A DNA stretch of 64,000 nucleotides from Aradus depressus. Taxonomy: Eukaryota > Arthropoda > Insecta > Hemiptera > Aradidae. The notes under the pieces were generated by a model. The model was not told the DNA's origin. It saw only the letters and a list, made by a program, of their open reading frames with translations, and made no database searches. Below, piece after piece: positions 53,640 to 64,000 of this stretch. A program made the translations under genes and the position numbers. Location: assembly GCA_963662175.1 (NCBI GenBank), contig OY759219.1:27632908-27696907 (forward strand). Reading direction: 5' to 3'. How positions within the stretch are numbered: position 1 is the first letter of the stretch; each line of letters opens with the position of its first letter.

Positions 53640-55130
53640 ATATATATATATATATATATATTAAATACCAGCAGTAATACCCGGCGTTGCCCGGGGAACT
53701 TTGACTTTTCTCCTAATATCTCTCGTTCGAATCCATTTCAATTCTTCAATAGTACATTCATGATGTTATAATTTTCAATTATTCATACGGAATAACACTT
53801 ATAGTCCTTCAACGGCAGACATCCCAGCTAGTAAGTTTTTAGGACCCCTGGGCACCATGGCTAGTACGCGCCATTCAACGGCGGAAACCACAGCTAGTGA
53901 ATACTTAGCATCAGTGGACGTCCTAGCCAGTGCGTACTTCAGAGCGCTTGTGACCCCAGGTTGATTAAAAAATAGACTTCAACCATCCTGGAGCTAAAAC
54001 TAATTTATTCAAAAAGATTTCTCATTAATCGTTGCAATGGTTTTCGAGTTACAAAGATTGCGTGAGTGGATGTTGGGATGGACCAGGGGTTGATTAAAAA
54101 ATATACCTTAACCTTCAGATAGATAAAACGTATCTATTCAAAAAGATTCCTCATTAATCATTGCAGTGGTTTTCGAGTTACAAAGATTGCGTGAGTGGAT
54201 GTTGGGATGGACCAGGGGTTGATTAAAAAATAGACCTTAACCTTCCGGTAGATAAAACTTATCTATTCAAAAAGATTCCTCATTAATCATTGCAGTGGTT
54301 TTCGAGTTACAAAGATTGCGTGAGTGGATGTTGGGATGGACCAGGGGTTGATTAAAAAATAGACCTTAACCTTCCGGTAGATAAAACTTATCTATTCAAA
54401 AAGATTCCTCATTAATCATTGCAGTGGTTTTCGAGTTACAAAGATTGCGTGAGTGGATGTTGGGATGGACCAGGGGTTGATTAAAAAATAGACCTTAACC
54501 TTCAGGTAGATAAAACGTATCTATTCAAAAAGATTCCTCATTAATCATTGCAGTGGTTTTCGAGTTACAAAGATTGCGTGAGTGGATGTTGGGATGGACC
54601 AGGGGTTGATTAAAAAATAGACCTTAACCTTCAGGTAGATAAAACGTATCTATTCAAAAAGATTCCTCATTAATCATTGCAGTGGTTTTCGAGTTACAAA
54701 GATTGCGTGAGTGGATGTTGGGATGGACCAGGGGTTGATTAAAAAATAGACCTTAACCTTCAGGTAGATAAAACGTATCTATTCAAAAAGATTCCTCATT
54801 AATCATTGCAGTGGTTTTCGAGTTACAAAGATTGCGTGAGTGGATGTTGGGATGGACCAGGGGTTGATTAAAAAATATACCTTAACCTTCAGATAGATAA
54901 AACGTATCTATTCAAAAAGATTCCTCATTAATCATTGCAGTGGTTTTTGAGTTACAAAGATTGCGTGGGTGGATGCTGGGATGGACCAGATATTGAGGTA
55001 CTAATACGCCTATAACTTCCACAGACGATGACGAACAAATTAAAAAAAAATTAATCAAATCCATGAAGCCGTTCGTGAGTTATAGCGGTACAACGCACAG
55101 ACATTTTCAGCTTTATATATATGATTGTGA
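53640..55130 (+). mobile_element. element framed by ACCCGGCGTTGCCCGGG and a TATATATATGAT end
   Basis: Begins after a TA run with the palindromic word ACCCGGCGTTGCCCGGG (53679). Contains the 129-bp minisatellite and ends GAAGCCGTTCGTGAGTTATAG...CAGCTTTATATATATGAT near 55125. This start and finish are those of a widespread invertebrate repeat class whose exact class I cannot name with confidence. No ORF. Confidence 0.5.
53961..54993 (+). repeat. minisatellite, 129 bp x 8
   Basis: Units start TTGATTAAAAAATA at 53961, 54090, 54219, 54348, 54477, 54606, 54735 and 54864. The first is the most diverged; the middle ones are nearly identical and differ at a few sites (CCTTCAGGT versus CCTTCCGGT, ATAGACC versus ATATACC). 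Each unit contains GGTTTTCGAGTTACAAAG. Confidence 0.95.
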
Positions 55131-55134
55131 TGTA

Positions 55135-55750
55135 TAAAAAAAATACACACATTAAATTATTAATATAAAAAAATTAATTATATTAAAAAAATTAATTATA
55201 ATTATTTTTCTATAAAAAGAAACTGAATTAGTAAATAAATAATAAGAAACCATTTCTTTTAAAACAAATAAGTAAAAACATCAGCTGTTTTTACTGTGTG
55301 TAGAGCCGAGTCGAGGTCTGGGTCGAGTTGAGACGGTCTGAGTGAAGATGGAGAGTTGCGTTCAGGCTTAAAATTTGATGAAACAAATAGGAGGGAATTG
55401 ACGGTGAAATTGATCAGCAAAGAAGGTACTGTTGTTTGTTTGTATGTATTAACTTAAATTTGAACAATGGCCAACATATAAAACAAAAAAAAGATTGAAT
55501 TAGTTTCAACAATTTCGTTTTTAAGATTTTTCTTAAGATTTTTGTTCGTTTCAATGTTTAGTTTTTAATTTTATAATGTAGATTGTAAGAAAATAAACCC
55601 AAATTATTTGTTCTCGTAAATTATATTCTATTCATTTTCCCTGTTGGCCCAGTAAGATAACTTGAAAACCTTTGGATTAGATTTAATATTATTGAAAACA
55701 AAATTTTAATGGCATCTCTTTAGAAATCTAAATGAAAAGATGGTTAATTG
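55135..55750. other. no gene recognised
   Basis: 55270-55440 is less AT-rich (GCCGAGTCGAGGTCTGGG, GAAGATGGAGAGTTGCG), reminiscent of a 5' UTR, but the only ATG frame closes after a few codons. Confidence 0.35.
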
Positions 55751-55754
55751 ATTT

Positions 55755-55950
55755 TTTTTTTTTTTAAATACGTGCACTTTCTTCAAAATTGCACGTCTTG
55801 AACTTTTGATATTTTTTTAGGGCCCTTTTCGAAAATTACGGTAGAAGTCAAAATATAAGACCAGTTATAAAATTTCTACAGGAAATGTGGTAATTTATTG
55901 ATTATTTAATTATTATTATTTCATTATTGTTAATTTTACTTATATTTTTT
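55755..55950 (-). repeat. family K repeat
   Basis: Reverse complement of 15430-15645: GTGCACTTTCTTCAAAATTGC, AGGGCCCTTTTCG and GGAAATGTGGTAAT. Confidence 0.6.
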
Positions 55951-55954
55951 GATT

Positions 55955-56385
55955 TATTATAACATTTGCATAAATTTATTTTTTTACCACCATATATATA
56001 TATTATATATTTATACGAGTAGGTATATATGCTGAATGTCTTAAGAACAACAACTCAGCGGCAGCACCTCATGAATAGAATATTACAAAAAATATGTAAT
56101 TTTTTCGACTTACGAAACCCATAGAACAATGACCACCTTAAGCAAACAAGAAGACACTCCATTATAATCTTATGATGCACAATGTAAAAAAAAATAAAAA
56201 TAAAACTTTTATGACTATAAATATTATTTTACTTATTTTGTAAAACTAAATAAATATATTTAAAAAATTTTTCACTAGCGTTATATTCACTCCCTGCTCA
56301 CATATTCTCAACATAGATTATTTCTTTTGTGTACATAACATTCTCATTTATGTATCAGACTTCCTTGCCGGTAAGTATAGTTGTG
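55955..56385. other. no gene recognised
   Basis: AT-rich; nothing identified. Confidence 0.4.
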
Positions 56386-56387
56386 AC

Positions 56388-56625
56388 TTGAAGGCGCAGA
56401 ATAGCTCAAAGATACCGTGCTTGCTTACTAAGCTTTAGGTCGCGGGTTCGAAATCCGGCCGAGATCCTTATGTTTTTTATCTGAGAGGTGAAAACATTTT
56501 GAGCCTGTACGATGTCCGATACTCTTTAAAGACCGACACCGCTAGTGAATAAACCCATCCCATAGTAGAGTCGGGCTCATGTCCACCAGAGTGACGAAGC
56601 CCGGTCATGAGTCATAATATTCAAC
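56388..56625 (+). mobile_element. diverged SINE
   Basis: GGCGCAGAATAGCTCAAAG, GGTCGCGGGTTCGAAATCC (B box), GAGCCTGTACGATGTCC and CGGTCATGAGTCATAAT. It has internal deletions. Confidence 0.8.
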
Positions 56626-56629
56626 CAAT

Positions 56630-57260
56630 GAAATGTACACCAAACTGAACTGATTTTTTAATCAACTCAAATGACAAAATCTATTATGAAAAATGAGTAA
56701 GTTGCAATATTGTTATAAACCTGGAACTTATCCCGGTTCATTCTAGATCAACACTGATCACACTAGTGATGATCATAAATCATTAAGTTCGTTACAATTG
56801 TATGAAATCTGTTTCATATTATAATTAAAATGTGGAGAGGGATAGTCTAGGATTGAGGGTTTGATCCTTAGATTACGGTTTGGTTATCTGAATCCCTCGT
56901 TTCCCATTTAAGTAATCTGAGTTGAGCGGATTACAAGCGGGCCACTGAGAGAGCTTCCATAACTGGGTGTAGTTTGGGGGGCCTCGAAGTTTGGGGACGG
57001 AGTGAAGCAGCTTGACTGATCACCAGCCCTCTGTAAGTTAGAGGAACCCAGAAAGGGGCAGTTATAGCAGGATCTCTACCTAGTTTGACAAGACAAACCT
57101 TGGAATATGGAACAATACAAGCTACCTTGTTTTATTTATTAAATAGTATATAACATCTGAGAATACATTGGTAAATAAATAAGAATTATTTTGGGTAGTG
57201 TAAGGAGAATTTGAATTTATATATAATATATTTATCACACCTCTACGGTTCTCCCATTTA
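56630..57260. other. no gene recognised
   Basis: 56840-57110 is less AT-rich (GGCCTCGAAGTTTGGGGACG, CAGCCCTCTGTAAG) but has no supported ORF. Confidence 0.4.
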
Positions 57261-57264
57261 TTAC

Positions 57265-57850
57265 TTCCCCAGCTATAGTAACGAAGTATAGGGGGAGTTG
57301 CGTAATCGGTTAAAAATTCGAAACCGAGTTTTCAACCGAATTTCATGTTTTCCGACCTCCTGATTCCAAAAGTTCTGTGTTTGTGTCTATGCACACGATA
57401 AATCCCGAGAGAATGAATGTATCGTCATGATATTCTATATGTTTATATAGAACTATCTAAGGACGAATGTATTGTCATGAAAATTGTTAAGCAAATTCAG
57501 AGCCCTCTAAGGACGACACCAAGGGTCTCGATAGTGTGGGCTAGAGCGTAGGGCTTTAGTCGCATGGTTTCATCATGGTTCGAATCCCGTCCGGGAGTGA
57601 GTTTTATTTCGTAGATAGAACTCTCTCCAGTGGTCATGGATGTCGTAAATAATTAGACAACACAGTGACATGGCATCCAACATAAGGCCAAAAAAAAAGA
57701 CTCGTTCATGTAATACCGTATTAGCTGCCGGTATAATGAATGTATCGACAGAAAATTTAGTATTCAGCCACACGGTACTTTGGAGGGAGAGCGAAAACTT
57801 TTTTGATTAATTCCTACTGTGGAAGTACGTAGCCAGAGATTCACAGAATT
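57265..57850 (+). mobile_element. family D repeat with a poly(A) SINE inside
   Basis: The 5' part at 57265-57520 (CGAAGTATAGGGGGAG, TTTCATGTTTTCCGACC) and the 3' part at about 57700-57850 (TGAATGTATCGACAG, GTATTCAGCCACACGG) flank a copy of the second SINE family at about 57523-57695 (GTGTGGGCTAGAGCG, GGTTCGAATCCCGTCC, ATAAGGCCAAAAAAAA). Confidence 0.7.
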
Positions 57851-58059
57851 TCTTCTGGTGTTATATAACAAAGTAATTAGAGACGTTTCAGTAAGCACTC
57901 CTATAATCTATGTGCTGTTCTTATGTTTTTTTTTGCCTTTTGTTTAGAAAGATGCAAATGTTGCTAGGGTGCAACAACCAGCATCCATAATGGTAGGTAT
58001 GGATATGTTGGCGTGAATGACGTGACCCAGTGGTAGGTCCTCGGGACGAAAATTTATAT

Positions 58060-58530
58060 TAATTATTAAAACAAGAACAGAAAAAATAAAATAAATAAGA
58101 AAATAAGAAGGAATTGAAAGACAATTTTGATGGATGGGTAAGAGAGATGATAAAAGTAAAGGGAAATAATATAAAAAATAAGAAATATTAAGAACGAATA
58201 TGATTCAAGGTGGCAGTAAGTCGCGGTTCCATCTTCTCTTCAACCTTCGTGGGGGGTTTTGTGGTAAGTGTTGTGAAGATAAAGTACGTATTTCTGGGTT
58301 TGTATGTGTGTAAAGTTTTCTAAAAAACCGTATGTAAGCAGTTTGTATTGTGTTGTTTATATATGGGAGACACTGTGTTATCAGTCTGAGGGTTTTTGAC
58401 TGAAACGCCTGAATTCCTTTGATGTTGGATGTTTTTGCTGAACCGTATATCTGTGATCCGTATGTCGTTTCTTATGTTAACAATTTTTCTCATATCAATT
58501 GAAATATTCCTTTTACAGAACATATTTTTT
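58060..58530 (-). mobile_element. LINE 3' end (same family as 62840-63840)
   Basis: The minus strand matches 63360-63835: ATACGGTTCAGCA...AACATCCAACATCAAA, TTGAAGAGAAGATGGAACCG and CATCCATCAAAATTGTC. Frames are broken. Confidence 0.75.
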
Positions 58531-58770
58531 GATTCTATCTCTATGCTTAACCTGGAGTCTATAACCTATGTTTCAACATAGAGGTCGAGTCAATAAATAT
58601 GTTCTGTAAAAAGTAGATTTTCATTGACATTAGAAAACATGTTAAGATTAAGAACAACACATAAATTATAGATGTGGAAATGCTTCCCGAAACGTTTTTA
58701 ATTGTTAGGATATAAAAACCAAAAAAATGAATGAAATAAATGCAGACATGTGTTAAATAAATAATACCTG

Positions 58771-59142
58771 TAAAAAATATACCGAGGGCGCCGGTAGCTC
58801 AGTGGTATGCGTGCTTGACTTCTGAGCTCAAGGTCGTGAGTTCGTAGCCCGACCGAGGCCCTTAGTTTATTTTATCTGGGAGGTAAAATAAACTTAAGCA
58901 CGCCGTCCTTCGGATGGGACGTTAAGCGATGGTCCCGAGCCTGTACGATGTCAGGTACTCGTTAAAGACCCCTACCCTAGATGAATAAAAATTTAGGGTA
59001 GGCAAAATTTAGGACTCCCACAGTAGAGTCGGGCTCATGTCCACCAGAGTGACGAAATAGCGCTCTGGTAGTAGGCGATATGACCTCGTAGTTAAAAGCC
59101 CGGGCATGAGTCATAAAACCTAACCTAACCTAAAAATATACC
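58771..59142 (+). mobile_element. full-length SINE with TSD
   Basis: The body is 58784-59131, tail (CCTAA)n. TSD AAAAATATACC at 58773-58783 and 59132-59142; the adjoining A-run differs by one base. Confidence 0.94.
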
Positions 59143-59319
59143 AATAATAATGAAATAGTGAAAATGGACATGCACTTTAAATATGAATAGTGCAAGCAAC
59201 CAGGATAAAAGAAATAATTCAAAAATTATATAAAACAAGATATGACATGAACATGAATAAATAAATAAAAAAAATAAATAAATAATAATAAAAAATAAAT
59301 ATATTCATCTTACAACAAA

Positions 59320-59620
59320 TTAAATTATGTTATTCTTTATTTTCAAGGCAACAATAAAAAATAACAATAAATTGTTAATTTTTCTAACTTCTAAATTATT
59401 TAAAATATGCACAAATTTTTCTGAGTAATATTCTGTTTTATTGGTGAAATAATTGTGGAGAAATGCTTGTCTGGGGATATACAAAGAGGGACAATGAAAC
59501 AAAAAGTGTATGAGATCGTCCTTTTCGTCTAAGGTACAGAGCCTGCAGGCACTTTCAGGACAAAACTCATACCTAAGCCCTTCAAGTAATATTCTAAAAT
59601 TTCTATTGCTATTGTGGAGA
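59320..59620 (-). mobile_element. LINE C-terminal knuckle fragment
   Basis: The minus-strand frame reads CRLCTLDEKDDLIHFLFHCP then SLYIPRQAFLHNYF: C-x2-C-x8-H-x4-C, the LINE ORF2 C-terminal knuckle, then ends at 59320. The frame is open upstream to about 59600. Confidence 0.7.
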
Positions 59621-59930
59621 CTACGCTTATATAAGCTAAAATTAAATAAGAATAAAATACTAAAAAATTTAATTTAAATTAACAAAACATACTCATAATA
59701 TTCTTTGAAAAGCAAATTTCTTCAGAATTTTTTTTTTCATTATTGGAAACCTGAAATTCCGGTGAAATCAACAACATATTTGTGACCAATTACATAACTG
59801 TCTCTATACTTTGTATGGCAAGGAGAGTAATAAGTAAAAATAGTTAATTAAAAAAGAGAAAGAGACATAAAGGAAATTTAAAAAAAAAAATGAAATTTGG
59901 AACAACGCTTAATTAATTCTAAAATGGTTT

Positions 59931-60245
59931 CTAGAGTGGTACACGGTTTGAAGCATTGAACAATTGAAAAGGGAATCTACTGCTTGGAAGGAGTCCTGTC
60001 GAGTTTGAAAGTTCATTAAATTTTTTTAAAAATGGTGGCAATGGTTCCAAAATTTTCGGTGAAAGAAATTTTCCACTTGGTGGGCTGTTGACTGGTGTTG
60101 AATTAATCATGACTGAAAATGGTGTGGATTCTGTTGTACTGCAGCATCTGTTCACTGGAGGTTGAACTGTGAAGGTGTTATTAGAAGAACTGTTAACTGT
60201 TAAAGAGGAAATAACAAAAAGTATAAAAACGTAAATGGAATACAT
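59931..60245 (-). CDS. 104-residue secreted protein, intronless
   Basis: Start MYSIYVFILFVISSLTVNSS, a signal peptide. The mature chain is Ser/Pro/Asn-rich (PPVNRCCSTTESTPFSV, STPVNSPPSGKFL, LPPFLKKFNELSN) with one adjacent Cys pair and several N-x-S/T sites, and ends NASNRVPL-TAG. No introns are needed. Upstream, TTTCAGTCAACAGTC ends about 5 nt before the ATG and contains the arthropod initiator word TCAGT; a similar CAGTCAAC word precedes the gene at 48632. No TATA box or AATAAA is obvious. Family unknown; it could be a salivary, venom or accessory-gland type product, which is speculation. Confidence 0.55.
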   Translation of the reverse strand: MYSIYVFILFVISSLTVNSSSNNTFTVQPPVNRCCSTTESTPFSVMINSTPVNSPPSGKFLSPKILEPLPPFLKKFNELSNSTGLLPSSRFPFQLFNASNRVPL

Positions 60246-60461
60246 TTCTCGACTGTTGACTGAAATGAACTAATTGTCAAAAATCGGAAATATTTGTTAT
60301 CAACACAAAAACAAAAAGATATGAGGCTTTTAAAATCATAAGTTTTCTCTCATTTGCAAGTTATTTTTTTTTTGACCGAGTTACCTTGGTTTGTTATAGT
60401 TTAAATTATGTTTCTTAATGTTTTCTGGGATGTTACTATGTTGATTTTTTTTTTTTTTTTT

Positions 60462-60555
60462 TTCTGACAATATTTCGGGACACTTTCTACTGGTCACTAG
60501 TGAAAATATTCATAGTGACCAGTATAAGGGACATGGAAGTGTGCCGAAATATTGT
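60462..60555. repeat. imperfect hairpin
   Basis: CAATATTTCGGGACACTTTC...ACTGGTCACTA is answered by TAGTGACCAGTA...GAAGTGTGCCGAAATATTG. Probably the terminal part of a retroelement; class not determined. Confidence 0.65.
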
Positions 60556-60617
60556 AAAAAAGAAAAGAAGACATCTCTGGAAAAAAAAATGGCAGAAAAA
60601 GCGTACAAAAATGCTCT

Positions 60618-60853
60618 TGCTGGACATGAGCCCGACTCTACTGTGGCAGTTCTACCCAGGTTTATTTACCTAGGGTATGGGCCTTTAACGAGTACCTGAC
60701 ATCACATATGTTCGGGACCATTGTTTAAGGTCCCATCTGAAGGACGGAGTGCTCAAGTTTTTTTTCTCCCAAATAAAGAATGTAATGGCCTCCGCCTGGT
60801 TTCAAACCCGCGACCTTGAGCTCAGTAGGCAAGCACGTTACCCGCCGAGATCC
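60618..60853 (-). mobile_element. SINE, 3' end truncated
   Basis: GCTGGACATGAGCCCGAC to TTGAGCTCAGTAGGCAAGCAC, including B box GTTTCAAACCCGCG. Diverged, with A-run and T-run changes. Confidence 0.8.
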
Positions 60854-61039
60854 CTTTATCTATAGTTTTTCTTGTTTTTATAATGAAAATAATGTAATAA
60901 TTGATTTTTTTATACAATCATAAAATTTGAAGAGACTGGAGAATTGTTTTTATGGTATACTAAAAGAAAAAAACGTCATTGCAATTATAAATGTATAAAT
61001 AAATCAGTAATTGATTACATTAATATAAATCGGATTCAA

Positions 61040-61250
61040 GCTTATTTTTTATCTTTTTTAAGGCATTTCGGGTCATGGATGCAGGTCAGTGGGGATCCTA
61101 GTGAAGTAATTTTAATGAGCGCATAATTATAATAAAGAATAATAATTATAATTATCATAAAATACTGTATGCGGAATATAAAATACTACATAAGGCTGAG
61201 TATAGAAGACAATTTTGTTTTATAATTTAGATAAATAGAAATATCAATTT
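61040..61250 (-). mobile_element. LINE 3' UTR (same as 4200-4410)
   Basis: AAGGCATTTCGGGTCATGGATGCAGG and TTGTTTTATAATTTAGATAAA match 4255-4400 in reverse complement. Confidence 0.65.
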
Positions 61251-61399
61251 ATTTTTTTAATTTAAAATCCTAAATATTTTTTTACCAATCATAAAAAATT
61301 ATATATAATTAAAACTGGTTTTGTATATCAATAAATATGTGTACAAAACATAATTATTTTTGAAATGCTTTATACAGCCTTTTAAATTATTTAATAGTA

Positions 61400-62570
61400 C
61401 CTCCTAACAATTTGTACAATTTAAATACTGATGAAATTTTTGGAACCAATTTATTCCTTTAAGAGGACTACAAATAAGTAAATAATAGTACTAATAATTT
61501 GTACAATTTAAATATCGTTAAAATATTTGGAACCAATTTATTCCTTTAAGAGGACTACAAATAAGTAAATAATAGTAATAATAATTTGTACAATTTAAAT
61601 ATCGTTAAAATATTTGGAACCAATTTATTCCTTTAAGAGGACTACAAATAAGTAAATAATAGTACTAATAATTTGTACAATTTAAATATCGTTAAAATAT
61701 TTGGAACCAATTTATTCCTTTAAGAGGACTACAAATAAGTAAATAATAGTACTAATAATTTGTACAATTTAAATATCGTTAAAATATTTGGAACCAATTT
61801 ATTCCTTTAAGAGGACTACAAATAAGTAAATAATAGTACTAATAATTTGTACAATTTAAATATCGTTAAAATATTTGGAACCAATTTATTCCTTTAAGAG
61901 GACTACAAATAAGTAAATAATAGTACTAATAATTTGTACAATTTAAATATCGTTAAAATATTTGGAACCAATTTATTCCTTTAAGAGGACTACAAATAAG
62001 TAAATAATAGTAATAATAATTTGTACAATTTAAATATCGTTAAAATATTTGGAACCAATTTATTCCTTTAAGAGGACTACAAATAAGTAAATAATAGTAC
62101 TAATAATTTGTACAATTTAAATATCGTTAAAATATTTGGAACCAATTTATTCCTTTAAGAGGACTACAAATAAGTAAATAATAGTACTAATAATTTGTAC
62201 AATTTAAATATCGTTAAAATATTTGGAACCAATTTATTCCTTTAAGAGGACTACAAATAAGTAAATAATAGTACTAATAATTTGTACAATTTAAATATCG
62301 TTAAAATATTTGGAACCAATTTATTCCTTTAAGAGGACTACAAATAAGTAAATAATAGTAATAATAATTTGTACAATTTAAATATCGTTAAAATATTTGG
62401 AACCAATTTATTCCTTTAAGAGGTCTACAAATAAGCAATTAATAGTACTGATAATTTGTACTATTTAAATATTGTTGAAATATTTGGAACCAATTTATTC
62501 TTTTGAGAGGACTACAAATAAGTAAATAATAGTACTAATAATTTGTACAATTTAAATTTTGATTAAATTT
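61400..62570 (+). repeat. minisatellite, 87 bp x about 13
   Basis: GGAACCAATTTATTCC recurs every 87 bp from 61442 to 62486. Inner units are almost identical; the first and the last two are diverged. A single-site variant (AGTAATAATAAT in place of AGTACTAATAAT) marks units near 61576, 62011 and 62359. AT-rich and non-coding. Confidence 0.95.
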
Positions 62571-62839
62571 TCATGAAGCTGTCAAAATCTCTTTGAGAGT
62601 AAGAAATATTGATAAAACCATGACTGAGATATATATTATGAAAATGAACATTGCAAAGACACAGTTGTATGGAAAATAATTTCAACTTTCCTTTTTCCCT
62701 TTATATGGTTTCATTTATATCGCTTAATACAAGGCTACATGAATATGTGATTAAACGATAACATAGACTTGAAATCTTGAAGGTATTTACTTTACAATAG
62801 GAAAAGTTAAGTGATCATGAAATAATTCAAATTCTTAAT

Positions 62840-63840
62840 TTTTTTTAAAAATAAATGTTTCAAGATTTCAGGATCTATAGAGCCATATTGGCGGGGGTAC
62901 CGCAGGGTTCTGTCTTAGCTCCTTTATTATATACAATATACACATCTGACATGCCCATCTCCATCCACACAATGACAGCTACATACGCCGATGACACCGC
63001 CATCTTAGCTGCTGCTGAACTTCACATACACGCCTCATTTACACTACAAACCATCTCACACAAATTGAAAACTGGTGCAACACATGGAAAATAAAACTTA
63101 ATACAGAAAAATCACAGCACATCACATTTACTCCGACGAGAAACATGCCTCCCCGTTTTCATCGACGACAAGCCCCTCCCTCAAACTAATACTGTACGAT
63201 ACCTAGGACAGACATAAGGTCGAAGGCTGACATGGAACCCTCACACACGTCTCACACGAAACACGCTGAACCATCGACTCAAAATACTCTACGGACTTCT
63301 AAATAGACGTTCAAAATTAGACGACACAAAAACGAAACTGTTACACTTACTTACTTGGACCATTATGGACATACGAATCATAGATATACGGTTCAGCAGA
63401 AACATCCAACATCAAACGAATTCAGCGTATCAGTCAAAAACCATCAGACTGCTAACACAGGGCCCCCTACATAAACAACAGAACACTTCATAACGATCTT
63501 ATGATACACACAGTACCCGACACAATACAAACTACTTACATACGTTTTTTTAAAAAACTTTACACACATACAAACCCAGAAATACGTACTTTATCTTCAC
63601 AACACTTACCACAAAAACCCCCACGAAGGTTGAAGAGAATATGGAACCGAGACTTACTGCCACCTTAAATCCTATTCATTCTTAACATTTTTTATTTATT
63701 TTTTCTACATCATTTTCCTTTACTTTCATCCTCTCTCTCACCCATCCACCAAAATTGTCTTTCAATTCCTTTTTATTTATTTATTTTTTTTAAATTTATT
63801 TATTTTTTTTCTGTTCTTGTCCTAATAATTAAGATATTAC
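62840..63840 (+). mobile_element. LINE reverse transcriptase and 3' end, decayed
   Basis: The translation holds LAGVPQGSVLAPLLYTIYTS and the catalytic box TYADDTAIL (YADD), then after frameshifts WKIKLNTEKSQH, TVRYLG, RLTWNPHT and LNRRSKL, a Jockey-type RT. The 3' UTR runs to about 63840. It is 5'-truncated with multiple stops. The same family lies in reverse at 58060-58530. Confidence 0.85.
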
Positions 63841-63844
63841 TATT

Positions 63845-64000
63845 TTTTTGTTTTTATGCGGCCTTATTTAAGGGATGGAAGATGAAGGGTTGAAACTTAT
63901 TTTATAATAAATCGTACTACACAAGCTTTCTATCGGCCTTTTGTTCATTATTCAACGACCATTATTTTAGGAGATATAAGCTCTCAAATTGTGGCACATT
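63845..64000. other. window edge, nothing recognised
   Basis: A word at 63884-63955 (GATGAAGGGTTGAAACTTATTTTATAATAAATCG) recalls the GATGA...GAAAC pattern followed by an AATAAA-like word, as in the retroelement region at 18.9 kb. Too short to assign. Confidence 0.3.

Noticed and set aside
61400..62570. CRISPR-like array (87 bp and 129 bp repeats)
   Set aside because: The repeats are directly adjacent with no unique spacers, in a eukaryotic genome.

Overview
This window looks like gene-poor, repeat-saturated, AT-rich arthropod DNA, most likely from an insect. I see GT/AG introns, TATA promoters and AATAAA signals, but no bacterial operons or rRNA. Pointers to an insect are a DUF1091-type secreted protein, SINEs ending in CCTAA (the complement of the insect telomere repeat TTAGG), insect-style Jockey-like LINEs, and a decayed RpL34 retrocopy. 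The style of the repeats suggests a hemipteran such as a planthopper to me, but that is a guess.

Host genes are few and mostly encode small secreted proteins. A four-exon DUF1091/ML-like gene lies on the minus strand at 9403-14159 (183 residues, all introns phase 0, introns full of repeats). A two-exon six-cysteine secreted protein lies at 46715-48632 (minus, 126 residues). An apparently intronless 104-residue secreted protein lies at 59931-60245 (minus). Two mini-ORFs encode signal-peptide-like products of 35 residues (50234-50341, with TATA box and AATAAA) and 44 residues (39066-39200). A 94-residue coiled-coil ORF (34158-34442) is uncertain. At 48043-48327 there is a broken RpL34 retrocopy. 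At 45255-46570 there is a threefold tandem duplication carrying pieces of a Cys-containing ORF.

Nearly everything else is mobile DNA. The dominant family is a tRNA-derived SINE of about 350 bp. It has A and B boxes, a conserved central domain and a (CCTAA)n or (TAAC)n tail. At least 25 copies or pieces are present, and eight insertions (one of them a dimer) have 11-14 bp target-site duplications I could read directly. A second tRNA-derived SINE with a poly(A) tail occurs twice, and a third is possible. LINE remnants (reverse transcriptase, RNase H, Cys-His knuckle, 3' UTRs) lie at roughly 3.1, 3.9, 8.2, 14.4, 17.5, 24.0, 26.2, 36.5, 42.8, 58.1, 59.3, 61.0 and 62.8 kb. DNA elements include a pogo/Tigger-like element (32550-33259), several short inverted-repeat elements, a foldback element with arms of about 235 bp (50608-51109), and a region with the C-terminal Cys motif of a KRBA2/Ginger-like integrase (39.5-40.2 kb). 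A very abundant family with internal subrepeats of about 125 bp and hairpin-forming ends (here called family D) fills introns and intergenic DNA. Two minisatellites occur: 129 bp x 8 (53961-54993) and 87 bp x 13 (61400-62570).

The items most worth a second look are: the 219-bp insertion with a hammerhead-like core and two empty sites within the window (45379-45597); the dimeric SINE mobilised as one unit (29149-29625); the telomere-like SINE tails; the 54-bp direct repeat around the integrase-like region; and the small secreted-protein genes.
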